Translations under genes and position numbers: made by a program
Origin: Hyperoodon ampullatus
Lineage: Eukaryota > Chordata > Mammalia > Artiodactyla > Ziphiidae
Direction of reading: 5' to 3'
Assembly (NCBI GenBank): GCA_949752795.1
Contig: OX457061.1
Location: 5,887,239 to 5,951,238 of the forward strand
DNA length: 64,000 nucleotides
Notes under the pieces: model-generated
Seen by the model: only the letters and a program-made list of their open reading frames with translations
What the model was told of the DNA's origin: nothing
Databases searched by the model: none
In this document: one piece after another, positions 50,401 through 62,938 of the stretch
Numbering within the stretch: the stretch's first letter is position 1
How the letters are laid out: the number at the start of each line of letters is the position of its first letter

Positions 50401-53400
50401 TAAAGCCAGAGTCAATGAACGCTGCCTGCAGGGCCAACGGCTCGGGGCCTGAGCTGCGGTGGCCTGGGCGAGCTCTGCGCGTCTGGGCCTGGCCCTGGTG
50501 TCCCTGCGCCCCGACCTTCCCCCTCAGTGAAGTGGGAGGGGGCTGTTGCCCTCACATCACGTGAGGACCGAGAGCCACAGGAAGTACAAGGTTCTGGGGA
50601 GAAACAGGTGCCTTGGACATCCAAATGAAAACCCAGCTACTATCAGGCCAGGTGGGGAAAGGACCTTGTACGTACGCCAACTTTCTCATCTATGAGATGT
50701 CTGGCCAGCTCAATCTGCTGAGGAACGCCCCTGATGGTGAATATCCGCAGGTTGGGGTCCGTGTTGGGAGGGGGGTTCCGCTGAAGCTCCACGTGTGCTC
50801 CTGACTGCTGGTTTATGCTTTTGATGTTCTCACCCCCTGTGGGCAGGAGGACACAGAAGAATAAGTGGCTACAGTTCTCTCCTCCAGAGGAGGAATGGGT
50901 ATTTCCTGCACACCAGTGCTCGTCCTAAGAGTAGACAAGTACTTTCCATCTATTCTTTAAAACGGCACTTGTAAGAACTAGAGCTGTCTCATTTGTGAAG
51001 CCAGACTTGTGAAGCAAAGCTGAGGCGCAATGACACCACGTGGCACCAGCTGGTCTCCATCTCAGTGTCCTATGCACTGAGAAACGGCCCAGAAACCAGG
51101 TCTGGGCCTTGGCCCACAGATTTGCACACAATGAGCTCAGCTCTGGAGAAGGCACTCCATCCTTCTCAGCGTGAGAATGGTGACCTGATGGCCCCTCCAT
51201 GGCACAATGCGGGCCTTCAGCCCCGGTGTGGGCCACCACACTGCTGTCTCCCGCCCTCCACAGGTCAAACAGACGGCCACAGGCCCCAACAATACCCAGA
51301 GCCCACTCAGGCCTTTAATATCCCATCCTGTCTCTTCTCAAGTCTCTGCTTCCTCCGTGGGTGGGGGACAGGTCTAGACAGAGCGTCAGCCCGAGAATGG
51401 AGGTCACAGAGGCCTGGGTGGAGCGGGGCTAATGAAAATGTAGTTGGACTCTTTGAAAAACCTGTGAGAGTCCCAGTCTCTTAATGAAATTTGCGTAACA
51501 AAAGCTCCACCAGTGTAACAATGGTTTGATTCTTCTCTTCAAATTTCACAGAACTTACAGATCAGCTCTGCTCAATTGGGGTGGCGGAGCCAGAATTCAA
51601 GGAAAACTTCGAGCACAGAGCTTTGCAGAACTGGAAAAAGACGATGCGTATAAAATCTGATGCAGGGTACCAGGGAGCCCCAAAGGGTCAAAGCGAAGAC
51701 TGAAGGCCACTCTCTGTGTCACCCCTCCCCACCCAGAGCCGAAACAAGCTGCAGTGACATTTCTCGATTCATTGTAACACGTCCACAATCCTTCAAACTC
51801 CCAACCTGCCCTCCACCGGCCCTGCTGGAAAGCCACGTCTGAACAAAAGCATCGAGGAGTAGGTAAGTAAGGGACACCAACAGCAGGCACGGCTCATCTC
51901 ATCCAGAAAGCATGACAGGATTCTAGGAGGGTCAGGATGCCAAGATGGAGCCTGGGTCCGGCCACTCTTCCTGAAGGCAGTGTGAGCGGCCCTTACACCG
52001 CAGTAAGGAAACCAGGAGACCGTCGGCATTCAAGAAAGCTTGGTTCAAATGTTAGTCTGGGGAGGATGTTAGCTTGGTTTAGGGTAGTTTTAAATTTAAA
52101 AGCAAATTAAAAAAAAGAAAAGCCCAGCAGACCAAAGTGTTGCATGCATGGTTTTCTTAAAGATCTGCTGCAGTTTAAGGGAGGTGTCCCTATGTTTTCG
52201 ACCTTGAGCAAACACGTGGGCTCAGGGGCAGCACCAACCAAGGCAAGAGAGTCGCAGAAAGTCTTAAGCAGCTTCACTTTGCTTCCAGGTACGTGCAAGC
52301 CCCTCCCAGCCCCACAACTACCGACCTTTCCTCAGGTCATGAATTTTACCTCCTCTGTATCATGAAAAGTAAGCAGCTTCGCTCCTAGGCAAGAGTGTCC
52401 TTAGGGAGTGCCAAAGAGCTAAGAACAGGCGGAGACCTGCCCACCGCACAGCCAGCACGTGAAGGGACCCCCACCCCACCCTCTGCCCAGACCACTCGGT
52501 CCCGGAGACAAAAGCACAGAAGGGCGAGCGTGTCTGGAACGCAGAAGCCCACGGGCCCAGACCGGCTCTCCTCCATCAGGCACTTGGGCCAGCAGCCCCA
52601 GACTCCTCCCTGAGGCCTCAGGCCCATGCTAATAAGGCGAGGAGGCACCGCAAAGCTGCACGGGGCCGGAAGGAGTTAATTTAAGTTCATCTTCCTTTAA
52701 GAGGAGGTCGCCAGCTTGGCACATGGTGGCCGTCTACAGGCTCATTCAGCAGCCTGCTCCATTCTTCCACCTGACGGGGGGCAGAAGCGACCCACCAGTG
52801 GCCCCCGGCTGGATGTGAAATCGTAAAGCAATTAATCAAACCTGCTAAAAGGCTTGGCTGACAAGAGCAGGGCTGGCCACACTATCTGTCACCATTGCTG
52901 TATTTATCATGGAAATCCAGCAGGGGCCCAGGGAGGCGCAGCGTCTGTCCAAGGGCTGCAGGGCCTGCCTGCGTGTGGCTCCCCTCACCCCGCGCCTTTC
53001 CCAAGAAACAGGAAGACCCCATACCCAGCCCCGGGGCGGGGAGTTACAGGAAGACCCCTGCTCCTGCCTACGCGAAACTTAGCCTGGCTTCCCAAGGCTG
53101 CTACCGGAGCACCAGGACGAAGCATCGGTTACTGCTACGTTCTGCTGTCTCTTCCCTCTGGGGATCGCTCAGGATGACTCTGTGGAGGACAAACTATGAG
53201 CGACTGTCCTGTGAGCCCCGAGGTTTCACTGACTAGGAGGAACCGTCACAGTGACGACAGCAAGGCTCTGCCAGGTCTAGAGAAGACACTTCCCGTGAAA
53301 ACCTCGTTGACAAAACGGTTCTCAAAAAGCACAGAAAAACCTAGATCTGATTCCTGAACTCCAGGTATCAGCTGGATTTAACCTCACGGCAGCAGGCCAG

Positions 53401-56400
53401 CTGATGGTCTGGGCAGCACGTGTGACTTATCACAGCATTTGGGCAGCCAACAATGTCCATTAAACACCTCCCAGCACGTACACCCTGCCAGAAAATTAAA
53501 ACAGACCTAGGTCGTTCCTACCACCTCTGAGAGGTTAACCACCCAAGAGACAACACAGATACAGGAGATAAACGTGTTAAAAGAGCATAGAACGCACACT
53601 GTCCAGGAGTGGGACCCAGTGCCGATTCTGGGAGGTGAATGAGGGGGACAGGAGGGATTCCAGCCCTGTGCCAGCTCGTGAGGACGCGCCACGGCAGCCT
53701 CAGCTTTCTGCTGGTGAAGACGTTCCCAAGGCAGGTTCCACGGGATGCTAGCACCCCTCCAATAGCTAAGAGATGTCTGGTGATCACAGAAACTGGGGAA
53801 ACTCTAGGGAGAAAACTGTATTTATTTCTTCCATATGTTGTCAAACACATACAAAGGGAATAAATAGGCAAATACAAAACCCAATGCTGATCATGAGCTT
53901 CCCGCCAGGTCAAGGGCTTTGCTTAGAGAGCAGAGAAGCCGGGCCCACTGCTCCGGGAGCCCCAGGCCTGCTCTCAGCAGCCTTTCTTGGTCAAGGCCAG
54001 CCCAGGTGAGCCAGCAACAACGGCCTAGAAACCGGCCTGCTCTCTCCCTCGCTCTTCGCTGAAGGACAGGAAGGAGCCACATCAGCCAGTAATGAGGGTT
54101 TCTACCTAACGTCCTCTAAAATGCCTAGAAACAACTAACAGATCAATTTTTATTTCCCTCCACAGGGTGCCTGATACTCATGGTAAATATGTTGAAAAGA
54201 TAAAAACCACTTTCACACGCTGTGTCAACAGAGAACAAATACCTAAATCCAGTAAGGAAAAAAGTGACGCACTCGCTTGAGGAAATTATCTTAACGGTTC
54301 CTCTAAGCTCCCCGGAGGTGAGTTAATCACCAATCCGACGATCGACAGACAGTCAAAGGCCGCTCTGAAATGTTTCAGGGTGCCTCTTCAACAACCTGAG
54401 CTGCTTCCATAGGCAGCGGGTCTTCCTGACCATCTGTTTACATGCTGTAATGAAGTAATGGCTTTGCCCCATTCATGAGAAGGCCCATGCAGAGGACGGT
54501 TCCTGCAGAAGGCAGCTGATGCCTCGGACCTGGCCCCTCAGTCAACTGCAGCAAACAGAAGGAACTTTGTGCTTCAAAGGTATTGGACGTGGCCTGTCTG
54601 CTCTCAGGTCAAACACCCGGAAGGGGAACGCCGACCTCCAGCAACCGCCTCTTACCTTTGCCTATGACGAGGCCGCACTTATCTGCTGGCACTGTGTAGG
54701 TTATCTCCTGGATGCCACCAGGGGTTCCCACGCTCCAGTCCCCGCGGCCACGGCCTCTTCCTCTGGCTACCGCCAGGCCTCCGAAGCCATCTCTTTCCTG
54801 GGAAGGAAGCAAAGCTCAGGTGACATTTCTGTCACTGCCACCAGCACTATTTTTCATCTCCGGGGAGGAGGTTAAGTGACAGGATGTAATCAACGCCACA
54901 CATTAGAACCTGAGCACCTTCCCACATTTCAGATTCTGAAGTGGTCTTTACAAGTAGAATTAACACACATCACAGACGCATTCAAGAAGATGCGTGCGGA
55001 TAAATCATGTGGTTACATAAACAGCACAAACACACACAACTAAAACAGGCAGTCAGATATAAATTCCTAAGTCTGAAGCCCAATGCCCTTATCCCTAGAG
55101 TTTTAATTACTGGGCCTTAATCTACAGGCATCAGGAGCTGGTTTTCTTCTCAATGCTGGGCCTACCAGAAACCAGATATTAGATGCTGAAGAGCTACGAG
55201 CTTTTGAAAGTGACACATGAGTAGCAAGGATGACTTCTGACCCTCCCCCGACAAAATTGCTACAGAGAACAATTCAGACACCGCTCTAAGAGTCAGAATA
55301 CCCTGCAGTTCACCAGCAAAAAGAATAAAAGGGTTTTAAAGAAAAACTGGTTGTCTCGCTCCCCAAGACAGGGAGGAACAAGCCAGGCCCATCCGCCCAT
55401 GGTCCGGGGCTGGAGAAGTCTCCCGACTTATTCTCAGTTTCCCCACCAGAGAGTGAAACCCACATCCAACACCTAAGTGAGGAAAACTCCTTTCACTCGA
55501 GGGCGACACACCTCATTCCAGCCTTCGTCCTTTGAGTCACTTTGGAGCAGCAACATTTAAAATCTTGGAAAGGTTGAGGGCGAACCCGGCCAAGCTGAGA
55601 GCCCCTTCACGGAAGGGAGAAGCTGGGCAGGCGTCCGGCACAGCCCGCTCCTGTCGGTGAAGGGTGAACTGAATGTCTACCCAGAACCGAAACCAGCACA
55701 AAGCCGAGCTCACTGGAGTGCTTTCTGCTGCACTCTGCTTTCACGAGCGACAAACGACAAGTAAACAAGGTGATTTCAGGGATTTATGTCAGAACACAAA
55801 CACGTGGCCAACTTTCTGGGTACGCCACAGATTCTCAAAGACAAGCTGTCCCCTCATCATCTCACAGCCTTTGCAGTCCTGGGATCATCATCAGTTCTTA
55901 CTACTAAAAAGGATGTCAGAGATGAATTAGTGACACTTCTCTGAACTTGTCTCATCCTAAGAACTGCCTGGCGCTGTGGGTGAGATCCAAGCCACCCTCT
56001 TGGATACTCTGATTCAGGAGATCTGGGGCAGGTGGTGGGGTCTATAACCCTGTAACCTCAGCAGGTGCCCCCAGATGACTTAGGGGATCATGTGGGGTGC
56101 ATCACCTGGTACAAACCCCTTGGTTTGCTGCTGAAAAAACTACGCCAAGAGGAGTTCAAAGGCTCGCTGAAGGTCACACGAAAAATGGCAGAGCTGGGAT
56201 GGTGATTTCTAATCTCTGGCTTCTTTCTTCAGCTCCTATTATTCTCAGACTTTTCCTACAAACCTGGGGGACATGATGTGCCAATCTGCCACTAGCTACA
56301 GTAGTTCTTCAGAGCAATTTACAACGGGGGCAGGTGTATCCTAACAGCATCACACAAGCCCGCTCACATTTCAGAGAAAGACGTGCATGGAATCAAGTGC

Positions 56401-59400
56401 ATGAAGACAGCGTTAGGATTTTGGTAGATCATGAAGTGCCTTCTAAAGCCGAGATTAGACTTCACCTGTAGTTTTATACTAGGTACACTGAACTGTTTGA
56501 AACCTGGCAATCTGCACTGTTACATCCCACAGTTTAAACAGTCAGGAACTTTGTAAAAAAAAATCTAGATTCTGAGACAATAAAGGCAGAAGAGTAATAA
56601 GCTAGCAGGAAAACAAAAACAAAAATGAAAGCGGGAAAGAGACAGATGTAGAGAAGCCCATGGCTATAATCCTGGAGGGAGGTAACTGACAAGAGTACTG
56701 GTTTCCAAAACCGTGACTTGAGAGGGGGTGACTGCTCCAGGGTGCTGCCCCGAGAGCCCCAGGTGGCACTTGCTGCTCCTGCCGGTGAGATATTGAAGCT
56801 CCAGAGAGCCAGACCCACCTGGGCTGTAAGAATAAGCTCGTTGATGACATGTGCTGCATGCTGGCATCGCTCTGGGGGGCCCATGACCTGTGCAGCTCTC
56901 TCTGGACTAATACCATCATCTGTGGAACAAGGTGAGAGATGGGATTAGGAAAAGCCCAACTTCAGAAGGAAACAAACGTCAATCTGATTTGCAATCAATG
57001 TTCCTACCAGTGCCAAAGGGGTAATAAGAACATCACCATATCAGGGAATCTTTTGGATAGGGAAGCGTGTACGGCTACATCTTTCTGCATGATCCACGTC
57101 AATACTCATTTCTTATGCAATTACAGCCATTTAAAAAAGATATCACTATAGAAACTAAATTAAACTTAAAAAAAAAAGTGCCACGGAAAACAGAGCTGAG
57201 CGACAGCAGTATTTTCCCAGAAGTAGTCCATCATGATGTCTTCCCATCTTCAGAGAAATGAGGGAAATAAAGACACTGTAGATGGTTTTGCTCATAAAGG
57301 TAAATTTATAAAATTTAAAGAACGGTCCTTGATTTTACGATTTTTTTAAATGGTTTTAAGTTGTCTTTAATTTTATGAAATCAAAATAACAGTTATTCTT
57401 TTTTTTTTAAGTCTTTACTTGGCAAAATTAAAAACTGGAAATGCTATGTTGATTCCCCCCAATTTTTACTAGTCCAAGGAAAAAAAGACTGGACACCCCT
57501 GGGCTAGAGTGTCCTGGCACAAGAAGGGTGACCCGGCCAGCAAATCCACAGAAAGAAATGAGGGACCAGAGGACAAACCTAAATTGGAAATTTGGTAACA
57601 GAATGTTGCAAAAGAGAGAGAGGGTGAGGGAGAGCAAAGAACACACAGTGGGCTAATGACAAAGTCCTTGTTTTGTGAGGTGTTCTTTAATTCTTCATAA
57701 TGCTGAGGACTTTTGAGAACCATCAAAACCTACCTGGTTTGAACTGAATTCTCACACCGGCATCATTCTGGATCTTTTTGATCATTTCCCCATTTCTTCC
57801 TATTACAATCCCAACTGCAAACCTAGGCACAGACACCTAAGCACAGAGAAACAAAACATCAGAGTTTTTCTGCAAACCTGGTGTGTGTGTGTGTGCGTGC
57901 GTGCGCGCGCATACAATGATTTTTATCACAGTGCATTTCTGGAAATGATACAATAAAGCATTTTTTTTTCCTCTTAGGAAAAATACTGTGGTTGATGACT
58001 GCATTCCTGTCCATTAAATGCATCCAATAGGTCTGATCAAAAATAGTTATAAAGATGAAGTAAAGTAAGAATAAACCTCATAGATGAAAGATTTAAAAAA
58101 AATTTTAAGATTAAAAATTTATCTTCCAAATTCTATGAAATAAACATAAATGTACCATACACACTGATTATACTATGGTCCTATAAAATGTTTTTCTTTT
58201 CCTTCACTCTTTTATTGTAGTAAAATATATATAACATAGTATTCATCATTTTAACCATTTGTAGATACACACTTCAGTGGCATTAAACACACTCACAATG
58301 TTGCGTAACCACCACAGATGTCCACAGCCCAAAGCTTTTCATCATCCCCAATAAGAACTCCTGTGAAACCACAGTGCTTCCTTCTCCAGCCCCTGCTAAC
58401 CTCTACGTGACTTTCCGTCTCTCTGAGTTTGCCTATTCTAGGTGCCTCATGTAAGTGGAATCATAACAATGTTCATCCTTCTGTACCTGGCTTATTGTAC
58501 CAAGCGTAACGTTTGCAAGGTCCACCCATGCTGTAGCGGACATCAAGGATACGTTTCGATCCCATTCCACCTCATCAGTAAAACAGGCTTAGGATTTTGG
58601 TACTATCACAACATAGATCACCACGAAAACCCGGACTTCGGTCTTCACCTGGGCAGTGGGGTACGCTCTGAAGCACACCCCCCGGGCAGGGGGAACGGCC
58701 CCATCCCCTGAAGTGCATGCAGCTGGCGCCCCACTCCCTCCTCACACCCACCCCGGGAAGCGAGCGCACTCGGAGGGTTCTGCAGGTGAGGTAAGAGTTA
58801 AGTAACTTGCTCGAGGTTAAAGAGCTAACGGAAGCGTGCCCTACAACCTTAAACCTACCTGCTAACCTGTAACTCAAGCTTACCTCTATACTGCCTCCTC
58901 CCATCCGGGAGCTGAAATCACCGCGTACACCTCGAAAATCAGCTTGGTCTTTTTCTCGGATGATCTCTAACACCATTTCTCTTGCTTGCTGCATAAACAC
59001 ACATAAAAGGTATTAAGGAAAACAAAATCCTGAAAAAAGACACGACACCAGATGAAAGATCAAACTCTCTTAAATTGGGCTTAAAGCCTCAGGAGGTGCT
59101 CAGCGGTGGGAGAACTCACTATGTTATCACTGTTACATGGGACACGGGCAGGCTGCTACTGAGTATATCATGTACATCACATCTTAAATGACGTTTTCTT
59201 TACACTGTCCAAAATGTCCACACAGATAAGGGTTCACAGTCTTCTAAGCCACAGCTGGGTCAGCACATTGGTGCTGGGTCAGAACTTGACGATGGTCGCT
59301 CCACCGTATTTCTGACGTGCCGTTTCTTTCTAGTGGGGTCTGAGAGCTCTGACAGTGGGCAGTTTCCATGGGAAGGAAGACATTAACAATGCATCCCATG

Positions 59401-62400
59401 GCAGAGGAGCTCCAGGGAGGAAAAGGGAAAAGGCCAGCCTGGGAGCCCGAAAATACCTTCTGGCACTCAGAGCTCGAACATCTCACCAACTGGCAAGACC
59501 ATCCCTCACACCTGACTGTCTCTAAGGTGCACTCAGTGTCCTCACCCCCAAGAATGCACTTGAGTCAGTCCATCCCTCCCATGCCAGCACTGGCCCCGCA
59601 GGAGCCGTGCTAAGGAGCAACCGTGCACAACTCAAGGTCATGTGAGAACTGAAACTGAGTTCCAGTTCTGGAAAAATCAAACCAAACGAAAGCAAGAAAA
59701 CCCAAAACACAACATCTCACGACATCTGGAGAAATCGGAACATGGACTGACTATAATATGATGTTATGGGATTACCGTTACTTTCTTAGGCCTGGTTTTA
59801 TAGAAGCAAGTTTTATTCTTAGGAGATACATACTGCAGGATCTGGAGGTAAAAAGTCACAGTATCTGACATTTACTTACAAATGGTAAAGCAAAAAATAA
59901 AACATAAACACAAACAAAACAGTAAGCAGGTTGAGGGTATTCAGATGTTTGCTACACTATCTTTTCAACTCTTCTATATATTTGAAGTTTTTCAAAATAA
60001 AAAGTTGGGAAGAGGGGGAAAAAAAAAAGAAACCCAAAGAACAATATACCCTAAATACAGCAGACAGCTTCTTCATAATAAAAAATATGGAATACACAGT
60101 TTTAAAATAAAAAAAAATACTGAAAACCTTTCTTTATAGTAATTTTCCTGCAAATTCATGAAACATCAATGAAATAAGCTCTTTGCCCAGGTATTTTTTC
60201 TACAAAAGATAAAGCCAAATGTTCCACTGGAGCAGGCAAGAGTGGAGGGCTTCTGGGAGGCAGGCTTTCTGGGTCCAGCCGGCTCTCCCCTCCGTGCAAA
60301 GAGCTCTACGACGCACAGCACAGGAGTCCCAGGCTGGACTGCATGAGCCGAGTGAGCAAGATTAGGTGCAGTCTGTTTTTTTTATTAACGCCCACCTGTT
60401 CACATCTAAAGGGGACCTGACGGGGCAGCAGATAGTGAAGGGCTGCATTGCTGACGGGAACCTAAGCAAAGCAGCCATTGTTATCACCAGCCCTCAAACC
60501 TGTTTTAAAATCATTACTTTACATATAGAAACCCTGATCAAAAAAAACTACCAGTGATATCATTTGAGTTCAGCTGAATGACAGCTTAAGAACTATGGGA
60601 ATTCTTTTGCCAGAGACTGGTAACCTCTGCTGGATCAAAGCCCCACAGCCCCTGCAGAGGGACAGCTGTCGCTGATGGGCTGGCTCACCAAGGTGTGTCG
60701 CTCTGGAGCTACTCTAAATGCAGCGAAGGTCAGGCAGGCTGCAGCGGGCAGAAAAAAGAGCGTTCGTGTCTCACGGGGACGGACACACGCCCACACCCAC
60801 AGCACACACACATTCCTGCTAATAGCCCAGGTGCTGGAAGATGGAGCACCTGGGTGATTTAGACCTAAGCCCCTGCTTTCAGCACCTGCGGCTGTCCTCT
60901 AGGGCACACACGATGCTTGCTACGAGGGCACACACGTGCCTTGTCACCTTCGGTCACCTCCCACCTCAGCCAGTGATCTTGTAGAAACGGGTTGAGAGAA
61001 CAAACAAATAAAAGCCAGAGGGAGCCTGCATCTGAGCTGACCGCAGCTCAACATCGAAACCTGCATCCGATCAGAGCTGTGCCAGCCAGTAAAACCTTCT
61101 GCGTTTATGGACAAGTTCTGTACATGGGCTGCCCTGACGGCAGCCACCATCCACATGTGGCTCTGAGCACTCTGAGTGCTGAAACACAGCCGGTATAAAA
61201 GAGGAAGTCACTTTTTATTTAATCTGAACGAATTCCAACAGCCACGTGGCCAGCAGCTCTGGTACTGGGCAGCACAGCCCCGTTCTTTGCATCACCAAAC
61301 TTGGTTTGCGAAAACAGCTCAAGGAACATCCAGTTTTATAATTTCTCTAATGACATAAAAGCTCCATAAGTACTACCAAGTGATACTGCCACACCCAGGA
61401 CCTGCCTGATCCATGGTTTCTCTCCTACCTGTACTTTAAATGGGTCTCCAGTGATGCGAAGAGGCTTGTCTGCTCCCGTGGGCAATGGGCCGTCCTGGAT
61501 CATGACCATCTTCACACCTGTCCGCTCCTGTGAGGGTACACACACCGGTACAGCCCTCATTGTCAGGAAGAGGCACGCAGGATGGCACAAGCTGCACGGG
61601 TCGGGTCGTGTCCGCAGTAAGACATGCCCCACTACCAAAGGCACTGCTCTCTGATCCGGCCCGTGAGGCTGGCCTCCGAGAATGCTGATGTACACGCCGT
61701 GCTTGAGGGCATCCCAGCCTGACAGAGAAAACCGTTTCCCAAAACTCTCCTCCCTTTCCGGTCCCTGGAATATCTAAGTATGAATGAGCTACTTCTACAA
61801 AATACTAAGCACTGAGCTTGACAGTCTATGTAACGTCACGTGGTCAGAGCTCACGCACAGCAGTGGGAGGGAAGAGCCACCACTTCCCTACCTCACAGAG
61901 GAGAGCTCTGAGTAAGCTCCCGAAGGCTCCAGAGCCGATGAGCGCAGCACCGAAATTTGGATTCCGGGATTCCAAAGTCTGAACTCTTAGGAGTCCACAG
62001 TAGAATGCCTTCCACATCCGAGGACTGGGCTGTACGAGAGCACACAGGCAGGCCGCAACCTTGAAAGCCCAGAGCTCGGAAAGAAGAGTTTGCTCCGACT
62101 AAATCTGGCAGCAAAACCAACCTGAACTCCCGTGAGCGAACTTCCAGCCCACCTCTCGTGGAGTGTGATGTTAGGTTTAGCCATGGAAACCTGCACTTGG
62201 TTACAGGATGCAGCCCCAAAACGTGCTGGGGGTATTAAATTCAACAACACGTTTGGCCCGTGTCTCACGCGAGGGAGTCTGGAGCTCAGAGCAGCAAATG
62301 TGCACGGAGCCTTTACTCAGCGGTGGGCTCTGCACTAAGGGTCTCATGTAAATCAAAATAACGGGTATTATTTCAGCTCGTTACAACAGCAAGGCCGGCA

Positions 62401-62938
62401 CCTCCCTGCTCTTATAGACGAGGACCCTGAGCCTTAGAAAAGTACATGAACATAACTCTGATCTCACAACTAATGAGCAAGAGTGCTCCTGGCTCAGGGC
62501 CCCTGGCTCTGGACACAGGATTTTTATCTGAGAGTCCTAACAGGGCTTCATCGCCACAGTGGATGCTGCCAGTTCACGGGGGCCCCAGGCCTTGGCATCA
62601 CAGCTGGCATCAAGCCTGGCCACAGAAAATGTTCAGAACCGCAGAGGCACTCGGGCAGAGGTTTCGAGGGGAGCTCTGCACCGTGGTGCACAGCCAGCCC
62701 AGCTCGGACAGAACCTCCCAACCCGGGAAGACGGAGGAGGCGGAGGGCTGTCGAGCGCTGCTCTGCCAAGGGTCACGCACCTGCAACTGCTTTATTGTCT
62801 CCCCTCCCTTGCCGATGACCAGCCCCACTTTAGACGCAGGGATGAGAATCTCCTGGATCGTGCTGTTGCCGTCTATGTCATTATGAAAGCCAGGTCCATT
62901 CCGACAGCGGTCCACAATCTGTCCCAGGAGCCGTTTGG
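44431..62938 (-). CDS. FUBP3: FUBP3, far upstream element-binding protein 3 (KH2 to C-terminus; 5' exons off window)
   Basis: FUBP3 is a nuclear and cytoplasmic protein with four KH domains that binds single-stranded DNA such as the MYC FUSE, and AU-rich RNA. Thirteen coding exons are present: 62938-62781, 61527-61429, 58988-58884, 57836-57734, 56919-56819, 54797-54656, 50836-50676, 50007-49934, 49611-49531, 49404-49328, 46976-46905, 45615-45488 and 44439-44431. All introns are GT-AG with matching phases. They give 435 complete codons plus a split Ala and TAG, corresponding to human residues 137-572 with no indels as far as I recall. KH2, KH3 and KH4 carry GKGG, GRNG and GKGG loops. An RG-rich linker precedes KH4, and the C-terminus has AWEDYYKK and AWAEYYRQQ tyrosine motifs. 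KH1 and the N-terminus lie beyond 64000. Confidence 0.95.
45488..45615 (-). CDS. FUBP3: FUBP3 exon: tyrosine motif 2
   Basis: It completes a Ser codon and encodes 42 residues, from [20 protein letters not shown] to [12 protein letters not shown]. The [14 protein letters not shown] motif is the second tyrosine-rich repeat. The donor CAG|GTCTGT is weak beyond the obligatory GT. Read-through stays open for 72 codons, to a stop at 45269-45271. Confidence 0.93.
46905..46976 (-). CDS. FUBP3: FUBP3 exon: tyrosine motif 1
   Basis: Twenty-three codons between split codons encode [23 protein letters not shown]. The [13 protein letters not shown] element is one of the repeated tyrosine-rich motifs of FUBP C-termini. 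The acceptor is CCCAG and the donor A|GTGAGT. Confidence 0.96.
49328..49404 (-). CDS. FUBP3: FUBP3 exon: Trp/Gln-rich C-terminal segment
   Basis: Twenty-five complete codons between split codons encode [25 protein letters not shown]. The acceptor is CGCAG and the donor A|GTAAGT. The YQAW and QQP motifs belong to the activation region of the FUBP family. Confidence 0.95.
49531..49611 (-). CDS. FUBP3: FUBP3 exon: C-terminal linker
   Basis: It completes an Asn codon and encodes [26 protein letters not shown] before a split Ser codon. The acceptor is TTCAG and the donor AG|GTGGGT. Confidence 0.94.
49934..50007 (-). CDS. FUBP3: FUBP3 exon: proline-rich linker
   Basis: Twenty-four codons plus two bases encode a Gly/Pro/Gln-rich linker ([20 protein letters not shown], then APHQ). 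The acceptor is GACAG and the donor AA|GTGAGT. It is less conserved than the KH exons; human reads GTNLGAPGAFGQSPF as recalled. Confidence 0.92.
50676..50836 (-). CDS. FUBP3: FUBP3 exon: KH4 remainder
   Basis: The exon completes the KH4 loop ([19 protein letters not shown]) and continues [18 protein letters not shown] to LIDEKVG. The acceptor is CACAG and the donor GGC|GTACGT. The frame contains no ATG. A few substitutions from the human exon as recalled (for example NTDPNLRIF) are in a variable KH loop. Confidence 0.94.
54656..54797 (-). CDS. FUBP3: FUBP3 exon: RG-rich linker and start of KH4
   Basis: Forty-seven codons plus one base run from [20 protein letters not shown] through [17 protein letters not shown]. 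The ARGRGRGRG stretch is a likely arginine-methylation segment by analogy with RG-rich proteins. The KH4 GXXG loop is split by the following intron (GK then GG). The donor is AAAG|GTAAGA. Confidence 0.95.
56819..56919 (-). CDS. FUBP3: FUBP3 exon: C-terminal KH3
   Basis: It completes an Asp codon and encodes [20 protein letters not shown] through ELILTAQ, the end of KH3. The acceptor is CCACAG and the donor CAG|GTGGGT. Confidence 0.95.
57734..57836 (-). CDS. FUBP3: FUBP3 exon: KH3 core
   Basis: Thirty-four codons plus one base ([20 protein letters not shown] ... RIQFKP) contain the KH3 GRNG loop. The acceptor is CTTAG and the donor CCAG|GTAGGT. Confidence 0.96.
57880..57911. repeat. (TG)n(CGTG)n microsatellite
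   Basis: An alternating purine-pyrimidine run, TG then GC-containing, in a FUBP3 intron about 45 bases upstream of the 57734-57836 exon on the transcript strand. Confidence 0.8.
58195..58595 (-). mobile_element. old L1 3' UTR fragment
   Basis: The segment reads as the reverse complement of an old mammalian L1 3' region: 'tttattgtagtaaaatatat', 'cagtggcattaaacacactc', 'tctaggtgcctcatgtaagt' and 'gtccacccatgctgtagc' appear in the expected order. Confidence 0.7.
58884..58988 (-). CDS. FUBP3: FUBP3 exon: KH2-KH3 linker
   Basis: Thirty-five complete codons begin [20 protein letters not shown] and end SRMGGGSIE, completing the last KH2 helix and the linker to KH3. The donor is GAG|GTAAGC. Confidence 0.95.
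61429..61527 (-). CDS. FUBP3: FUBP3 exon: second half of KH2
   Basis: Thirty-three complete codons run from [15 protein letters not shown] to GDPFKVQ, the C-terminal half of KH2. Both boundaries are phase 0. The acceptor is TCACAG and the donor CAG|GTAGGA. Confidence 0.96.
62781..62938 (-). CDS. FUBP3: FUBP3 exon: end of KH1 region and first half of KH2
   Basis: It enters with two bases of an Ala codon and encodes [20 protein letters not shown] followed by the KH2 start with [16 protein letters not shown]. The GKGG loop is the nucleic-acid-binding GXXG motif. The acceptor is ACAAG and the donor is CAG|GTGCGT. It is the most upstream exon recognised in the window. Confidence 0.95.

Larger units (their letters stand above)
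44440..62780 (-). other. FUBP3: FUBP3 introns in the window
   Basis: Twelve introns, from about 120 bases to nearly 4 kb (50837-54655 is the longest), separate the coding exons. The only clear old mobile element is an L1 3' UTR at 58195-58595. A TG/GC repeat lies at 57880-57911. The introns are notably poor in CHR SINEs compared with the intergenic DNA. No nested RNA gene or antisense gene was recognised. The 49.3-50.0 kb cluster of three exons is GC-rich. Confidence 0.7.
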
